DNA from: Candidatus Zixiibacteriota bacterium
GTDB lineage: Bacteria > Zixibacteria > MSB-5A5 > GN15 > FEB-12
Assembly: GCA_040756055.1 (NCBI GenBank)
Contig: JBFLZR010000002.1
Coordinates: forward strand, 584,411-648,410
Reading direction: 5' to 3'
DNA length: 64,000 nucleotides
The notes under the pieces are model-generated. The model was not told where the DNA came from, did no database searches, and saw only the letters and a program-made list of their open reading frames with translations. A program made the translations under genes and the position numbers. Below, in pieces: positions 19,126 through 27,455 of this stretch. Every line of letters begins with the position of its first letter. Positions within the stretch are counted from its first letter, which is position 1.

Positions 19126-20567
19126 TGGAAGCTGTCAAGAATGAACCCGTCAACAGATCTCTCGCCGGGGAACAGGAGCAGCGGCTTCTGACCGCCTTCT
19201 TTGTACTGTACAAGACGGCGCGGATTATCGATGAAAGCAACGCCACCTTCAAAAGACAGGCCGCGGCCTTTCATGACCAACTTGTTAAAGTTGCCGAACA
19301 GTCCAACACCGTCTTCATCAAATCCATCGCCGGAAGATACTTCGTCAACGAAAAGATGGTTCGCTTCGACGACAAGGGCCCGTCGCAGGCCATAACCGTC
19401 GTCAACGAGTGGGAAACCCTGGGCGTGGGCGGCGTTCGCTTCTCTCCCGGCATCACCCTGGAAGAAATCGAGCAGTTTTTCACCTTCATCTCGAAGATAA
19501 AACCGAGTTGCGAGAATCTTGAATCACTGTCGGAGCAGTTGAAAGCCCAGAGGATGTCCAGCGTGCAGCTTCTATCGCGGATGTCCGCCAACTGCGGTGA
19601 GGCCGTTTCCGAGGAGTTGCGTCGTGAATTCCGAAAAGACGCCCGAACATCGTTTTTCAAAGCCATGAATGTCGTTCAGGAGGTCATGGTCAACACCCAG
19701 AATGACCGGGATATCAACATCTCCAAAACCAAGCGCGTGGTGCACTCCCTGATCGATCATATCACCCGCGATGAATCCTCCCTGATCGAACTGACGGCTA
19801 TCAAGGATTTTGACGATTACACCTACGCCCACTGCACCAACGTCTGCGTCTACTCCCTCACCCTCGGCGTGAGGCTGGGACTCGACCGGTCCCGCCTGTC
19901 GCAATTGGGCATGTCGGCGTTGTTTCACGATATCGGCAAAGTTAAACTCCCGGCTGACCTCATCCGCAAACCGGATGCTTACGATGAAGATGACTGGATT
20001 CAGATGCAAACTCACCCGCAACTGGGCGCCAAGACCATTCTTCGAAACCTCAAATTCGATGTCCACACGGCCCGGGCGGCTCGCGCCGCTCTCGAGCACC
20101 ACATCAATAACGACTACACCGGTTATCCTATGCTGCGCTATCAAAAAGTACCGATAAACCTCTTCTCGAGAGTCATATCGATCGTCGATACGTTCGATGC
20201 CCTTACGTCCGGAAGAATCTACCTCCGCAAACCGATTCCACCGGAGGATGTCCTCAAGAAGATGCATTACCAGATGAACGTGAAATTCGATGCTTTCCTT
20301 CTTAAAATCTTCAACGACATTATAGGAATCTACCCGGCTGGCACGGTCGTGCTGCTCAACACCGATGAGATCGCCCTGGTACTCACCAACCACGAGACTG
20401 AAAAGGCGCGTCCCTATGTCAAGATAGTTGGCAACAAGGACGGTTTGCTCCAAGAGCCGCAGTGGGTCGATCTATCTCTCGAAGAAAACGCCGGTCGAAG
20501 TATTGTCCGCAAAATAGACCCGCAACGTTACGGTCTGGACGTAAAGAATTTCATTCTCCAAGATTAA
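19125..20567 (+). CDS. HD-GYP domain protein, probable cyclic-di-nucleotide phosphodiesterase
   Basis: A 480-residue protein: an N-terminal domain (about 1-130) resembling that of the preceding protein, then an HD-GYP domain (about 215-390). The metal-binding motifs HCTNVCVYS, FHDIGKVKLP, THPQLG, EHH and DTFDALTSGR are present. The signature HHExxDGxGYP reads HHINNDYTGYP: the GYP is intact, but the Glu is Ile and the first Gly is Tyr. HD-GYP proteins hydrolyse cyclic di-GMP or related dinucleotides; the altered signature leaves activity open. Start supported by GGAGG just upstream and coupling to the HEAT gene. The 3' end overlaps the convergent DUF5683 gene by 4 bases. Confidence 0.85.
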   Translation: MEAVKNEPVNRSLAGEQEQRLLTAFFVLYKTARIIDESNATFKRQAAAFHDQLVKVAEQSNTVFIKSIAGRYFVNEKMVRFDDKGPSQAITVVNEWETLGVGGVRFSPGITLEEIEQFFTFISKIKPSCENLESLSEQLKAQRMSSVQLLSRMSANCGEAVSEELRREFRKDARTSFFKAMNVVQEVMVNTQNDRDINISKTKRVVHSLIDHITRDESSLIELTAIKDFDDYTYAHCTNVCVYSLTLGVRLGLDRSRLSQLGMSALFHDIGKVKLPADLIRKPDAYDEDDWIQMQTHPQLGAKTILRNLKFDVHTARAARAALEHHINNDYTGYPMLRYQKVPINLFSRVISIVDTFDALTSGRIYLRKPIPPEDVLKKMHYQMNVKFDAFLLKIFNDIIGIYPAGTVVLLNTDEIALVLTNHETEKARPYVKIVGNKDGLLQEPQWVDLSLEENAGRSIVRKIDPQRYGLDVKNFILQD

Positions 20568-21148
20568 AACCGGTAGGACAGACAGGCGACGAAGTTCTCT
20601 CTCTCGAGCGGCTTCAAATCAAGTGACAACTCACCATCACCCAGCTTCGTCGGATAGCCCGACAGGTGGGCGTCGGCGTAAGCGTCAAACATAGAGATAA
20701 ACGTCACGATAACCGCAAACCAGGTGAATTTGTTGCGTTCATCTTTGCGATCGCTGTATAGATCGTAGTAATCGTTGCGAAGATCGCGGTCCTCGGCGGC
20801 TTCATACTTGTCTCTGAAATCGGAAGCCTGCTGACCGTAGTGAATGGCCGACCCGATAAACCAGCCGTCGAGCCCCGCAAACAGGATTGCCTTGAAATAC
20901 CTGCGGTTGCCCAGTTGCCCCCAGCCCGGAACAACCATCGACTTAAACAGACCCACAGTCGGGTTCTGAGTCAGTTTCTTCTCGAAATTCACCGGACTGG
21001 TCACCGGATTGGCGTGCCCCAGTTGCCCCAGATCGTTGAATATGAGAGTGTCGGCGACCACGGTCGAATCAGTGCCGGTGCTGTCAATTTGGGAAACGGC
21101 GTCGCCGGCGAGCGCAAATGTCAACAATATGACGATATATTTGAGCAT
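20564..21148 (-). CDS. DUF5683 family membrane protein
   Basis: A 194-residue exported or membrane protein. It has a short N-terminal signal (MLKYIVILLTFALAGDAVS), a linker, then the DUF5683 core with SMVVPGWGQLGNRRYFKA (the family phrase PGxGQ-x-Y), a hydrophobic segment, a charged helix rich in Asp/Arg (DYYDLYSDRKDERN) and a final hydrophobic segment ending in MFDAYADAHLSGY. Function unknown; common in FCB-group genomes. The upstream lipid-kinase-like gene ends 4 nt before this ATG, so the two are co-translated. Confidence 0.78.
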   Translation of the reverse strand: MLKYIVILLTFALAGDAVSQIDSTGTDSTVVADTLIFNDLGQLGHANPVTSPVNFEKKLTQNPTVGLFKSMVVPGWGQLGNRRYFKAILFAGLDGWFIGSAIHYGQQASDFRDKYEAAEDRDLRNDYYDLYSDRKDERNKFTWFAVIVTFISMFDAYADAHLSGYPTKLGDGELSLDLKPLERENFVACLSYRF

Positions 21149-21151
21149 CAA

Positions 21152-22096
21152 TCAGAAAAACACTTTCAACTGTTTATCGCTTATCTTCACATCGGCCTGA
21201 TCACCGCTCAATTCCATGATCTCACCGTCGATGTACACCTGCAAGCCCTTGACCGGCTCGATGCGGATTTCCTTTCCCCTGAAGAGCTTAATCTTGTCGC
21301 CATACACGTACTTGTTTTTACAGAGTAAGCGGATAAAAGTCGAGAACGGCTGCGAATCCTGAGCGTAATTGAAAATAATCTCGGCTGTCTGGTCATCGAC
21401 AATCGACGCCGGGCTGAGGGGCAAACCGAAACTGTAGGGCAGCAGATTTATATTTACGATAATCGGGCTGAACTCGAAACGGAAAGCGTCGATTCGGACC
21501 GCCGTCTTCTTGAGTGTCACTTGCGAGGCCGCTTTGGCAGCCAGTTGTGACCATCCCAGACAAAAGCGCGGTCTTCTTCGGCCCAAAAGCATCTCGGCCA
21601 TCTGAGGCGCGAACCCAAGGCCCGCTGACCCGACAAAGAACTTACCGTCAATAGTAGCTGTATCGATTTTGCGGTATTTGCGCTCGACAATTCTCTTGAT
21701 AGCGTCATCGGCGTCATCAGTGCCATACAGCGAACGGGCGATATTGTTGAGGCTGCCCATCGGAAGGATTCCAATCGGAAGATTGGCCCTGACAGCGTTC
21801 TGCGCCGCCAGATTGACAGTACCATCTCCCCCGCAGGCGACAATCGCGGTAACCTTGCCGCGCCGGGTCAACTGCTGCGGCGCCGAATGGTGCCATTGTC
21901 TTAACCCGCACACCTTCTGGGCCGTCTGGTGCAGCCTGACGGCGGAATCAGGCTCAAAAATCGTGTAATAGCCGTTGTTGGACCGAATCTGCTCGGTCAG
22001 CCGCTTAACTGTCCGCTGGTTGTAACCCGATGCTGACTTGTTCACCAGCAGGCAATAGTGGCTGTGTTCTGCTTTTTCACGTCTTCGACGTATCAC
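21152..22096 (-). CDS. Diacylglycerol/sphingolipid kinase-family protein (YegS-like)
   Basis: A 314-residue DAGK-catalytic-fold lipid kinase. Motifs: LLVNKSASG at the N-terminus, the nucleotide-binding CGGDGTVNLAAQ, GILPMGSLNNIARSL (the family usually has GTxND; here GSLNN), and a beta-sandwich C-terminal domain ending with VYIDGEI. Likely phosphorylates a membrane lipid at the inner leaflet. I chose GTG 22096: it lies 6 nt after a TATAAT box with a matching -35, whereas the longer frame starts at a TTG that is itself part of the -35 box. Divergent from the UbiA gene. Confidence 0.82.
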   Translation of the reverse strand: MIRRRREKAEHSHYCLLVNKSASGYNQRTVKRLTEQIRSNNGYYTIFEPDSAVRLHQTAQKVCGLRQWHHSAPQQLTRRGKVTAIVACGGDGTVNLAAQNAVRANLPIGILPMGSLNNIARSLYGTDDADDAIKRIVERKYRKIDTATIDGKFFVGSAGLGFAPQMAEMLLGRRRPRFCLGWSQLAAKAASQVTLKKTAVRIDAFRFEFSPIIVNINLLPYSFGLPLSPASIVDDQTAEIIFNYAQDSQPFSTFIRLLCKNKYVYGDKIKLFRGKEIRIEPVKGLQVYIDGEIMELSGDQADVKISDKQLKVFF

Positions 22097-22102
22097 CTGA
22101 CA

Positions 22103-22132
22103 ATTATACTCAATTCTAAAGCACAAAAACAA
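22103..22132 (-). promoter_or_regulatory. Promoter of the lipid-kinase gene (leaderless geometry)
   Basis: On the minus strand TTGTTT (22132-22127), 18-bp spacer, TATAAT (22108-22103), then 6 nt to GTG 22096. No Shine-Dalgarno sequence. Confidence 0.5.
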
Positions 22133-22178
22133 GCCCTATATCAGCTTATCCCCCAGCCTTGCAGGCGACAGATTTAAC

Positions 22179-22207
22179 TTGAACCGAAATTGCGGATTTT
22201 TTATCGT
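22179..22207 (+). promoter_or_regulatory. Promoter of the UbiA-family gene (leaderless geometry)
   Basis: TTGAAC (22179-22184), 17-bp spacer, TATCGT (22202-22207), then 5 nt to ATG 22213, with no Shine-Dalgarno sequence. Divergent from the lipid-kinase promoter about 70 bp away. Confidence 0.45.
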
Positions 22208-22212
22208 AGCCT

Positions 22213-23085
22213 ATGTTCTCCTCCATTCTCAAGTTGATAAGACCGACCCAGTGGCTGAAAAACGGCATTGTACTGGCGCCGCTGATTTTCGCCGGTGAAT
22301 TGACACACACCGGTAAACTGCTCGTCGCGCTTGGCGCCACGGTCCTGTTTTGTCTCTTTTCATCTTCGGTCTATATTTTCAACGACATAATCGATTACGA
22401 AAAAGACCGACTGCACCCGCTGAAAAAAGACCGTCCCCTCGCGGCAGGCAAAATCTCAAGAGGTACGGCGGCGACTCTCATGGCCATGCTGCTGGCGGCC
22501 GGCCTGATTCTGGCATGGTTTATAAACCCAACTTTCTTCATCATCTCGGCAGCCTTCATCGTCCTGAATCTGCTTTACACGGTCTGGCTCAAGAATGTTG
22601 TCCTGGTCGATGTCATGGCTATCGCGGTCAGTTTCGTCCTGAGAGCCTATGCCGGAGCCTATGCGATTGATGTTCCCGCATCCAAGTGGCTCCTGATTAA
22701 CACTCTCCTTCTGGCGCTCTTCCTCGGGTTCGGCAAGAGACGGCATGAACTCGTGTTTCTCGAGGACAACGCCGCCGCCCATCGGAAGATTCTAAGCCGC
22801 TACTCACCGTACCTGCTCGACCAGCTAATCGGCGTGGTTACGCCGGCGGTGGTGGTGATGTACATGCTTTACTCGTTCTCGACCGAAGTATCGGCCAAGC
22901 TGGGCACGGAAAACCTGTTTTTGACAACGCCGTTCGTTGTCTATGGAATCTTCAGATATCTCTACCTCATCCACAAAGAGGAAAAAGGCGGCTCGCCGAC
23001 AAAAGTGCTTATCACCGATGTCCCCATTCTGCTGACAGTTGTCCTTTGGCTGATCACAGTGTCGATCGTGTTGTATCTGGTATAA
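22213..23085 (+). CDS. UbiA-family prenyltransferase, decaprenyl-phosphate phosphoribosyltransferase-like
   Basis: A 290-residue integral membrane protein with eight or nine transmembrane helices. The first aspartate-rich motif is NDIIDYEKDRLHPLKKDRP, which has the NDxxDxexDrxHPxKxxRP form of DPPR synthases (Rv3806c-type, transferring phosphoribose from PRPP to polyprenyl phosphate) rather than that of menaquinone or heme enzymes. The second motif region is around GFGKRRHEL. In actinobacteria this step leads to the arabinose donor of the cell wall; homologues elsewhere have unclear roles. No dprE1/dprE2 gene is present in the window. The function is inferred from motif form. Confidence 0.82.
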   Translation: MFSSILKLIRPTQWLKNGIVLAPLIFAGELTHTGKLLVALGATVLFCLFSSSVYIFNDIIDYEKDRLHPLKKDRPLAAGKISRGTAATLMAMLLAAGLILAWFINPTFFIISAAFIVLNLLYTVWLKNVVLVDVMAIAVSFVLRAYAGAYAIDVPASKWLLINTLLLALFLGFGKRRHELVFLEDNAAAHRKILSRYSPYLLDQLIGVVTPAVVVMYMLYSFSTEVSAKLGTENLFLTTPFVVYGIFRYLYLIHKEEKGGSPTKVLITDVPILLTVVLWLITVSIVLYLV

Positions 23086-23092
23086 AGCACAA

Positions 23093-23114
23093 AGAGCCCC
23101 AGCTCAGGGGCTCT
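23093..23114 (+). terminator. Terminator-like hairpin after the UbiA-family gene
   Basis: Stem AGAGCCCC / GGGGCTCT with a 6-nt loop. The following sequence is only weakly T-rich, so termination is less certain. Confidence 0.45.
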
Positions 23115-23265
23115 CTATAGGGGAGGTAATACGTAAGGTACTAACTAACTTCCACAACTTTTCAACCTTATGTCCGGTAACAACCTATCTCTGCTGTCCC
23201 ACAGACATTAATTTAAACAGTTCTAGTGAACAAAAGTTCCATCCGCCGTTGGCCGGAGCCGATTT

Positions 23266-23577
23266 TTAGTCCTCAAACAGGTCGTCGAACCGCTTTTTAC
23301 GCTCCTCTTTGGAGTCGGTGATCCGGGTGATCCCGCCCGCAGTCTTCATGGCGTCACGGGCCTGGTAAAAGTCACAGAAGTTGTTTTTCTCTTTGTTGAC
23401 GACATTCGATTCGATAGGCTCGCGGCACTGGAAGCGCCGAGTGGGGTCGAAATGGCGACAGCCCCGGCAACACCGCAAATCGGCCAGACAATTCGTGCAG
23501 CTATCGGAGCGCAAGACCCTCCCCATAATTCCGGTCGGTTTTCCGCAACTCCAGCACAACAATCCTTCAGTAGCCAT
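23266..23577 (-). CDS. Small cysteine-rich (zinc-ribbon-like) protein
   Basis: A 103-residue soluble protein with cysteine pairs CWSCGKP (near residue 8), CTNCLADLRCCRGC (about 27-40), CREP and a late CDFY. The first half likely binds one or two zinc ions. GCRHFDPTRRFQCREP is a recognisable phrase of conserved small hypothetical proteins, with no function known to me. The start follows GGAGATACAAG. Charged C-terminus ERKKRFDDLFED. It sits directly upstream of nothing in an obvious operon; the isocitrate-dehydrogenase-type gene lies 44 nt upstream on the same strand and could be co-transcribed. Confidence 0.75.
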   Translation of the reverse strand: MATEGLLCWSCGKPTGIMGRVLRSDSCTNCLADLRCCRGCRHFDPTRRFQCREPIESNVVNKEKNNFCDFYQARDAMKTAGGITRITDSKEERKKRFDDLFED

Positions 23578-23621
23578 CTTGTATCTCCATTACACTTCCT
23601 TATTATCCAATTTAAGGCGGT

Positions 23622-24635
23622 CTATTTTGCGCGGGCCGAAACCTCCTTGATCAGTTCATCGGTGAACTCGGTGGTCGAGCAGTTGCCGCCCAGATCGCGA
23701 GTCAGGCACTTTCCTTCGGCCAGTGTCACCAGAACCGATTTCCAGATTCGATCCGCCGCCGCGTTTTCGCCCAGATGCCGGAGCATCAGAAGAGCCGAAA
23801 ACAGTAGCGCGGTCGGATTGGCCAGATTTTTCCCGGCGATATCCGGCGCGGAACCGTGGACCGCTTCAAAAACCGCGTACTCATCGCCAAGGTTCGCTCC
23901 CGGCACCACCCCCAGGCCGCCCACCAGTCCGGCCGCCAGGTCGCTGACAATATCGCCGAACATATTACCCAACAGCAGGACATCGAACTTGGTGGGATCC
24001 ATCACGAGATTCATCGAGAGCGCATCGACAATCTTGTCCTCGGCGATGATATCGGGATATTCTTTGGCGATTTCTTCGAACGAATTGAGAAACAGCCCAT
24101 CGGATATCTTCATGATATTCGCCTTGTGCACCAGCGTGATTTTCCTGCGGCCGTTCTTGCGGGCGTACTCGAAGGCGAAGCGGGCGATGCGCTGTGAGGC
24201 TCGTTCGGTCACGACTTTAATCGCCTGTGTCACTCCTGGCGATATCAGATTCTCGATTCCGGAATAGAGGTCTTCGGTATTTTCGCGCACGATAACCAGA
24301 TCGACTTTTTCGAACCGGCTGTGTATTCCGCCAATGGACCTCACCGGCCTGAGATTGGCGTACAGGTCGAGCTGTTTGCGAAGAGTGACATTGGCGGATC
24401 GGAAGCCTTTGCCCACGAGCGTGGTCAGCGGGCCTTTGAGCGCGACTTTATTGCGCCGGACCGAATCCATCAACTGATCCGGCACAGACACGCCGAATTC
24501 CTGCACCGCGGGGATACCCGCCAGTTGGCGGTCCCACTCTATGCCGGCCCCCGATGCTTCGATCACCCGCACAACCGCATCGGTTATTTCCGGCCCGATG
24601 CCATCGCCCGGTATCAATGTTACTGTTTTGGCCAT
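23622..24635 (-). CDS. NAD-dependent isocitrate/isopropylmalate dehydrogenase family enzyme
   Basis: A 337-residue beta-decarboxylating dehydrogenase. N-terminal TLIPGDGIGPEIT, the substrate-binding LRKQLDLYANLRPVRS, IVRENTEDLYSG (typical of NAD-isocitrate dehydrogenases), the catalytic KANIMKISDGLF and the NAD-binding C-terminal motif EAVHGSAPDIAGKN. The ENTEDLYSGIE wording and length favour NAD-isocitrate dehydrogenase (TCA cycle); homoisocitrate or 3-isopropylmalate activity is less likely, and no leu genes are adjacent. Confidence 0.88.
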   Translation of the reverse strand: MAKTVTLIPGDGIGPEITDAVVRVIEASGAGIEWDRQLAGIPAVQEFGVSVPDQLMDSVRRNKVALKGPLTTLVGKGFRSANVTLRKQLDLYANLRPVRSIGGIHSRFEKVDLVIVRENTEDLYSGIENLISPGVTQAIKVVTERASQRIARFAFEYARKNGRRKITLVHKANIMKISDGLFLNSFEEIAKEYPDIIAEDKIVDALSMNLVMDPTKFDVLLLGNMFGDIVSDLAAGLVGGLGVVPGANLGDEYAVFEAVHGSAPDIAGKNLANPTALLFSALLMLRHLGENAAADRIWKSVLVTLAEGKCLTRDLGGNCSTTEFTDELIKEVSARAK

Positions 24636-24782
24636 TCGATTCTTTCTTCTCGGCTCCGTATTTCTTTGTCAGTCAAAAGTATATCGGTCATGTCCGCGTT
24701 TGTCAACGGTGTTGATGAGACTTGAGGGCAAACGTGGACCGCGTCTTCGAAAATCCTCTCTAATTACTTCTACGTATGTCGG

Positions 24783-24897
24783 TTACAGCGATTTGGCTTC
24801 GTTTCGATATTTGTGCCCGGTGAATCTTCTCGAAACTGTGCCCGGTGAATCTTCAGATTCACCGGGTATCCAGATTTGGCTTCGTTTCGTTATTTTT
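24783..24897 (+). repeat. Family C repeat: partial copy followed by a complete copy
   Basis: The complete copy (24838-24897) starts with GTG, then an 11-bp stem CCCGGTGAATC / GATTCACCGGG with loop TTCA (24841-24866), followed by a tail containing ATTTGGCTTCGTTTC. A partial copy with tail and half-palindrome precedes it at 24783-24829. A further tail-only fragment lies at 25043-25069. Confidence 0.8.
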
Positions 24898-25130
24898 TGC
24901 TCTGAACACCTCAATCGAGTCACCCCTGCGAAAGCAGAAGTCCAGTCACACGCGACAGCTTGGGTCGCGTGATTCCGACCAAAAGGCGTGTTCCAGTCTT
25001 TGATTGTCCCTTGTATTTTCTTATCAGCCATATCGTTTCGCTCATTTGGCTTCGTTTCATTATTTTTCAATGTTGCGTTGGGTCCTGGACCCCGTTAGGG
25101 GGTGGTGACCCGACGCATTCGATTAGATCG

Positions 25131-25175
25131 CCGTCAGGTGACATCCCCGAAACTTTCGGGGACAGCACCTGACGG
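25131..25175. repeat. Interrupted palindrome, potential long hairpin
   Basis: Outer arms CCGTCAGGTG and CACCTGACGG enclose an inner stem TCCCCGAAA / TTTCGGGGA. The outer-arm word CAGCACCTGAC recurs at 36470-36480 next to another repeat. Confidence 0.7.
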
Positions 25176-25203
25176 AACTCGTTAGATGCGATCGACAAGA
25201 CCG

Positions 25204-25232
25204 CGTCATTCCGTTGAAAAACGGAATCCAGT
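25204..25232 (-). repeat. Family B repeat (TTCCGTT palindrome), reverse copy
   Basis: Contains TCATTCCGTTGAAAAACGGA, the reverse complement of the palindrome found at 31087-31159 and 31527-31599. Confidence 0.8.
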
Positions 25233-25304
25233 AAACAGGAACCGTCAAGGATTCTGCCGTGATGGTGTATCCGTATTTTTCTGCGCAGTCCTCTATAATC
25301 CATT

Positions 25305-25364
25305 GTGCCCGGTGAATCTTCAGATTCACCGGATGTCCAAATTTGGCTTCGTTTTGTTGTTTTT
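25305..25364 (+). repeat. Family C repeat, complete copy
   Basis: GTG, then CCCGGTGAATC-TTCA-GATTCACCGG, then a tail with ATTTGGCTTCGTTTTG. Close to the copy at 24838-24897 over about 60 bp. Confidence 0.8.
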
Positions 25365-25388
25365 CGATCGTCAATTGTTAATTATCCC

Positions 25389-25416
25389 GTAGGGGTTCAA
25401 AATTTTGAACCCCTAC
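25389..25416. repeat. Perfect 28-bp palindrome
   Basis: Half-site GTAGGGGTTCAAAA followed directly by its exact reverse complement. It lies downstream of the minus-strand gene ending at 25586, but no T run follows, so I do not call it a terminator. Confidence 0.8.
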
Positions 25417-25425
25417 GAAGCGTGT

Positions 25426-25459
25426 GTCAGGGCCAAAGCAAATTTGACCCTGCCACCCC
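25426..25459 (-). repeat. Family A repeat, reverse copy
   Basis: Reads GTCAGGGCCAAAGC...TTTGACCCTGCCACCC, the reverse complement of the family-A consensus GGGTGGCAGG-CTCAAAC...GGGCCTGAC. Confidence 0.75.
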
Positions 25460-25585
25460 GTTTGCTTTTAGAAAGTTCTGGGCGGATGATTTGCCGCGGT
25501 TTTGTGGTGAAAATGTCGGAAAGTTTAAATCGAAGCCTTTCCACCGAACGCGGATTAAGAGACAAGGTCTTCAGTCTATGGGGAA

Positions 25586-27277
25586 CTATTGGATCAAGAA
25601 AATCAGGCTGTCGATGTCCTGCGCTTTTCCATCTGATGTCTCCCCTTCGACACTCAGCACCAATGTATTTTCGGAGGCTGACAGTGGTATTGTCACGACC
25701 CCCAGCCCGCTTGGCGAGGCAGAAAACAGATCAGTAATATCATAGCCATTTACAGCAGCCCTAAAGGAAGTGGGGTCAATAGCCTGCCCGTAGGAGATAA
25801 TGAGTCTGAATTCGGTTGTTGACGACCGCAAGGGAACGGTGGTTTGGGAGATGTTTACATAGGAGAGAAACCGGTCAATTTCAGGTGCTTCATTACTCTC
25901 GCCATCGAAGCCGCCCCACGCAAGACAATTTGCGGCATCTATTCTATCAAACCTCAGACAGTAACTGTGGGTCTCGCCTATGCCGGGGGCAATCCTTCCA
26001 AGGTCTCTATCCCAACGCCCATTGCTTAGATCGTAACAGAGAATCGACACGTAATGTCGGCGCTCATCCCCATTGACGCCGACCACTGTCAACCGATACT
26101 CACCGTCGAAAGGCTTGCTTGCCGTGAAACGCCTGCTCTCGAGCCTGCCCGGACCCATCCTGCTGCCAATAGCTTCATAGTCGTAGTCTGCTCTGGGTAT
26201 CTCTTCGTAGGACTCTCCGCTAACCGGATCCGTTCCCGTGCGCCGACCGAGCGGATCGGTCACAAGCAACTTGACATTGACATCGGTCTGGACCGACAAC
26301 TGTGATCGGTCTTCCACGTAGAAGGCATCCATCGATTTGGTCTCTCCCGCAAGATGAGTGAATCTGTAGCCGAAATCCGTCAATTTTCCAGTACCGGTAG
26401 CCCACCCCGACTCCTGCACTTTCAGACACTCGCCCGTGAGACCGTCGGATGTAATCGCCTTATTGAAAAGCCACCTGCGTGTCTTTCTTGGCACGGTGGT
26501 GTCCTCCGGCAGTAATCCACGAGTATCATCGAGAATGTTACACGGATAGCCGTGCAGCCACGTTATCCAGACCGGTGCAGCTTTTCCGGAGTCATCCTGA
26601 CGCTGGTTAATATAAACGGCCTCAAGGCTGATGGCTCTGGCCATGTTGGGGCCACTGTGACGCATGACGTCAAGGAACTTCGCCGGCATGGTGTCCGGCA
26701 GACCTTCAAAGCCGAATTCTCCGAAAAGGGATTCCCGCTCGCCGTATTCTGGACTACCGCTGGAGGTTAACACAGTCGCGGTATCTCCTGTAATCAGAGG
26801 GACTTTTATCGGTATTACCGGCTCGATCGGTTGCGTTCCTGGGTCAGAATAGGCAGTATCAACGAACATGGAATAAACCTTCAGCAACGCACCATCTTCG
26901 GGGTCAATAAAGATATAGAACGTCGCCTCGGAATCGCGGTCGACCGGGCGAATGGCCGAAAGGTGAACACCGGGCAATTTCACGCGCCATATCTCACGGG
27001 AGTTTATGATGTTTCCAACATGGGGCGTGCTGTCGTCCGTAACCGAGGTTCGCATTGCCTCGGGCAGGGCATCGCCCGGATAGCCTTTAAGCTTATCGAA
27101 GCCCGTGAATATCAAGGCCCTCGCGATAGCTTCGTCTTCGTTGGCAACAACCTCAGGTTTGTCGTCACCAAGAGTATATGTGAGGGTTGTCGCCACGAGC
27201 AACACTACCCACAAAGGCAGCGCGATTCGACGATGGCGGGGTCGTTGCCGGCGCTCTTCGTTTATCTGATTACTCAC
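25586..27277 (-). CDS. Large membrane-anchored extracytoplasmic protein of unknown function
   Basis: A 563-residue protein with a basic N-terminus (NEERRQRPRHRR), one hydrophobic anchor or signal segment (IALPLWVVLLVATTLTYTL) and an extracytoplasmic remainder. Residues about 45-130 (EDEAIARALIFTGFDKL, EIWRVKL, FYIFIDPEDGALLKVYS) resemble a PepSY-like alpha/beta module by pattern; the rest is beta-rich and unassigned, ending with a jelly-roll-like region. No catalytic motif recognised. The start is a GTG at 27277 supported by GGGAGGT just upstream; a longer frame has no ribosome-binding site. It faces a repeat island at its 3' end. Confidence 0.7.
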   Translation of the reverse strand: MSNQINEERRQRPRHRRIALPLWVVLLVATTLTYTLGDDKPEVVANEDEAIARALIFTGFDKLKGYPGDALPEAMRTSVTDDSTPHVGNIINSREIWRVKLPGVHLSAIRPVDRDSEATFYIFIDPEDGALLKVYSMFVDTAYSDPGTQPIEPVIPIKVPLITGDTATVLTSSGSPEYGERESLFGEFGFEGLPDTMPAKFLDVMRHSGPNMARAISLEAVYINQRQDDSGKAAPVWITWLHGYPCNILDDTRGLLPEDTTVPRKTRRWLFNKAITSDGLTGECLKVQESGWATGTGKLTDFGYRFTHLAGETKSMDAFYVEDRSQLSVQTDVNVKLLVTDPLGRRTGTDPVSGESYEEIPRADYDYEAIGSRMGPGRLESRRFTASKPFDGEYRLTVVGVNGDERRHYVSILCYDLSNGRWDRDLGRIAPGIGETHSYCLRFDRIDAANCLAWGGFDGESNEAPEIDRFLSYVNISQTTVPLRSSTTEFRLIISYGQAIDPTSFRAAVNGYDITDLFSASPSGLGVVTIPLSASENTLVLSVEGETSDGKAQDIDSLIFLIQ

Positions 27278-27326
27278 GATACCTCCCGCTCGTGTCCATA
27301 TTAGAATGACGCGCATTCAGGCGCCT

Positions 27327-27371
27327 TTGTCAAACCGAGAAACCCTCCCAAAGGGCGGGCCACCCGGGCGG
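27327..27371 (+). repeat. Family D repeat copy
   Basis: TTTGTCA... then CCCAAAGGGCGGGCCACCCG; the similar block at 31757-31802 reads CCCAAAGGGCCGACCACCCG. Both lie just downstream of minus-strand genes. A GC-rich hairpin CCCCCGCG / CGCGGGGG follows at 27402-27419. Confidence 0.6.
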
Positions 27372-27455
27372 CAGAACCGCTTCGGGTTCTTCTCTACTGG
27401 CCCCCCGCGTTCGCGGGGGTGACTTAGAGGGCTGTGTCTTCAAATCGCGCTTTGG

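Larger units (their letters stand above)
24636..25585. other. Repeat-rich intergenic island 1
   Basis: No gene I can support in 950 bp. It holds partial and complete copies of the CCCGGTGAATC palindrome repeat (family C), one copy of the TTCCGTT-palindrome repeat (family B, reverse), a 45-bp interrupted palindrome at 25131-25175, a perfect 28-bp palindrome at 25389-25416 and a reverse family-A copy at 25426-25459. Short open frames here are translations of the repeats. The last part (about 25460-25585) shows nothing recognisable. Confidence 0.7.

Noticed and set aside
27402-27419. GC-rich hairpin downstream of pldA as a terminator
   Set aside because: No T run follows on the minus strand; listed only as structure beside the family-D repeat.
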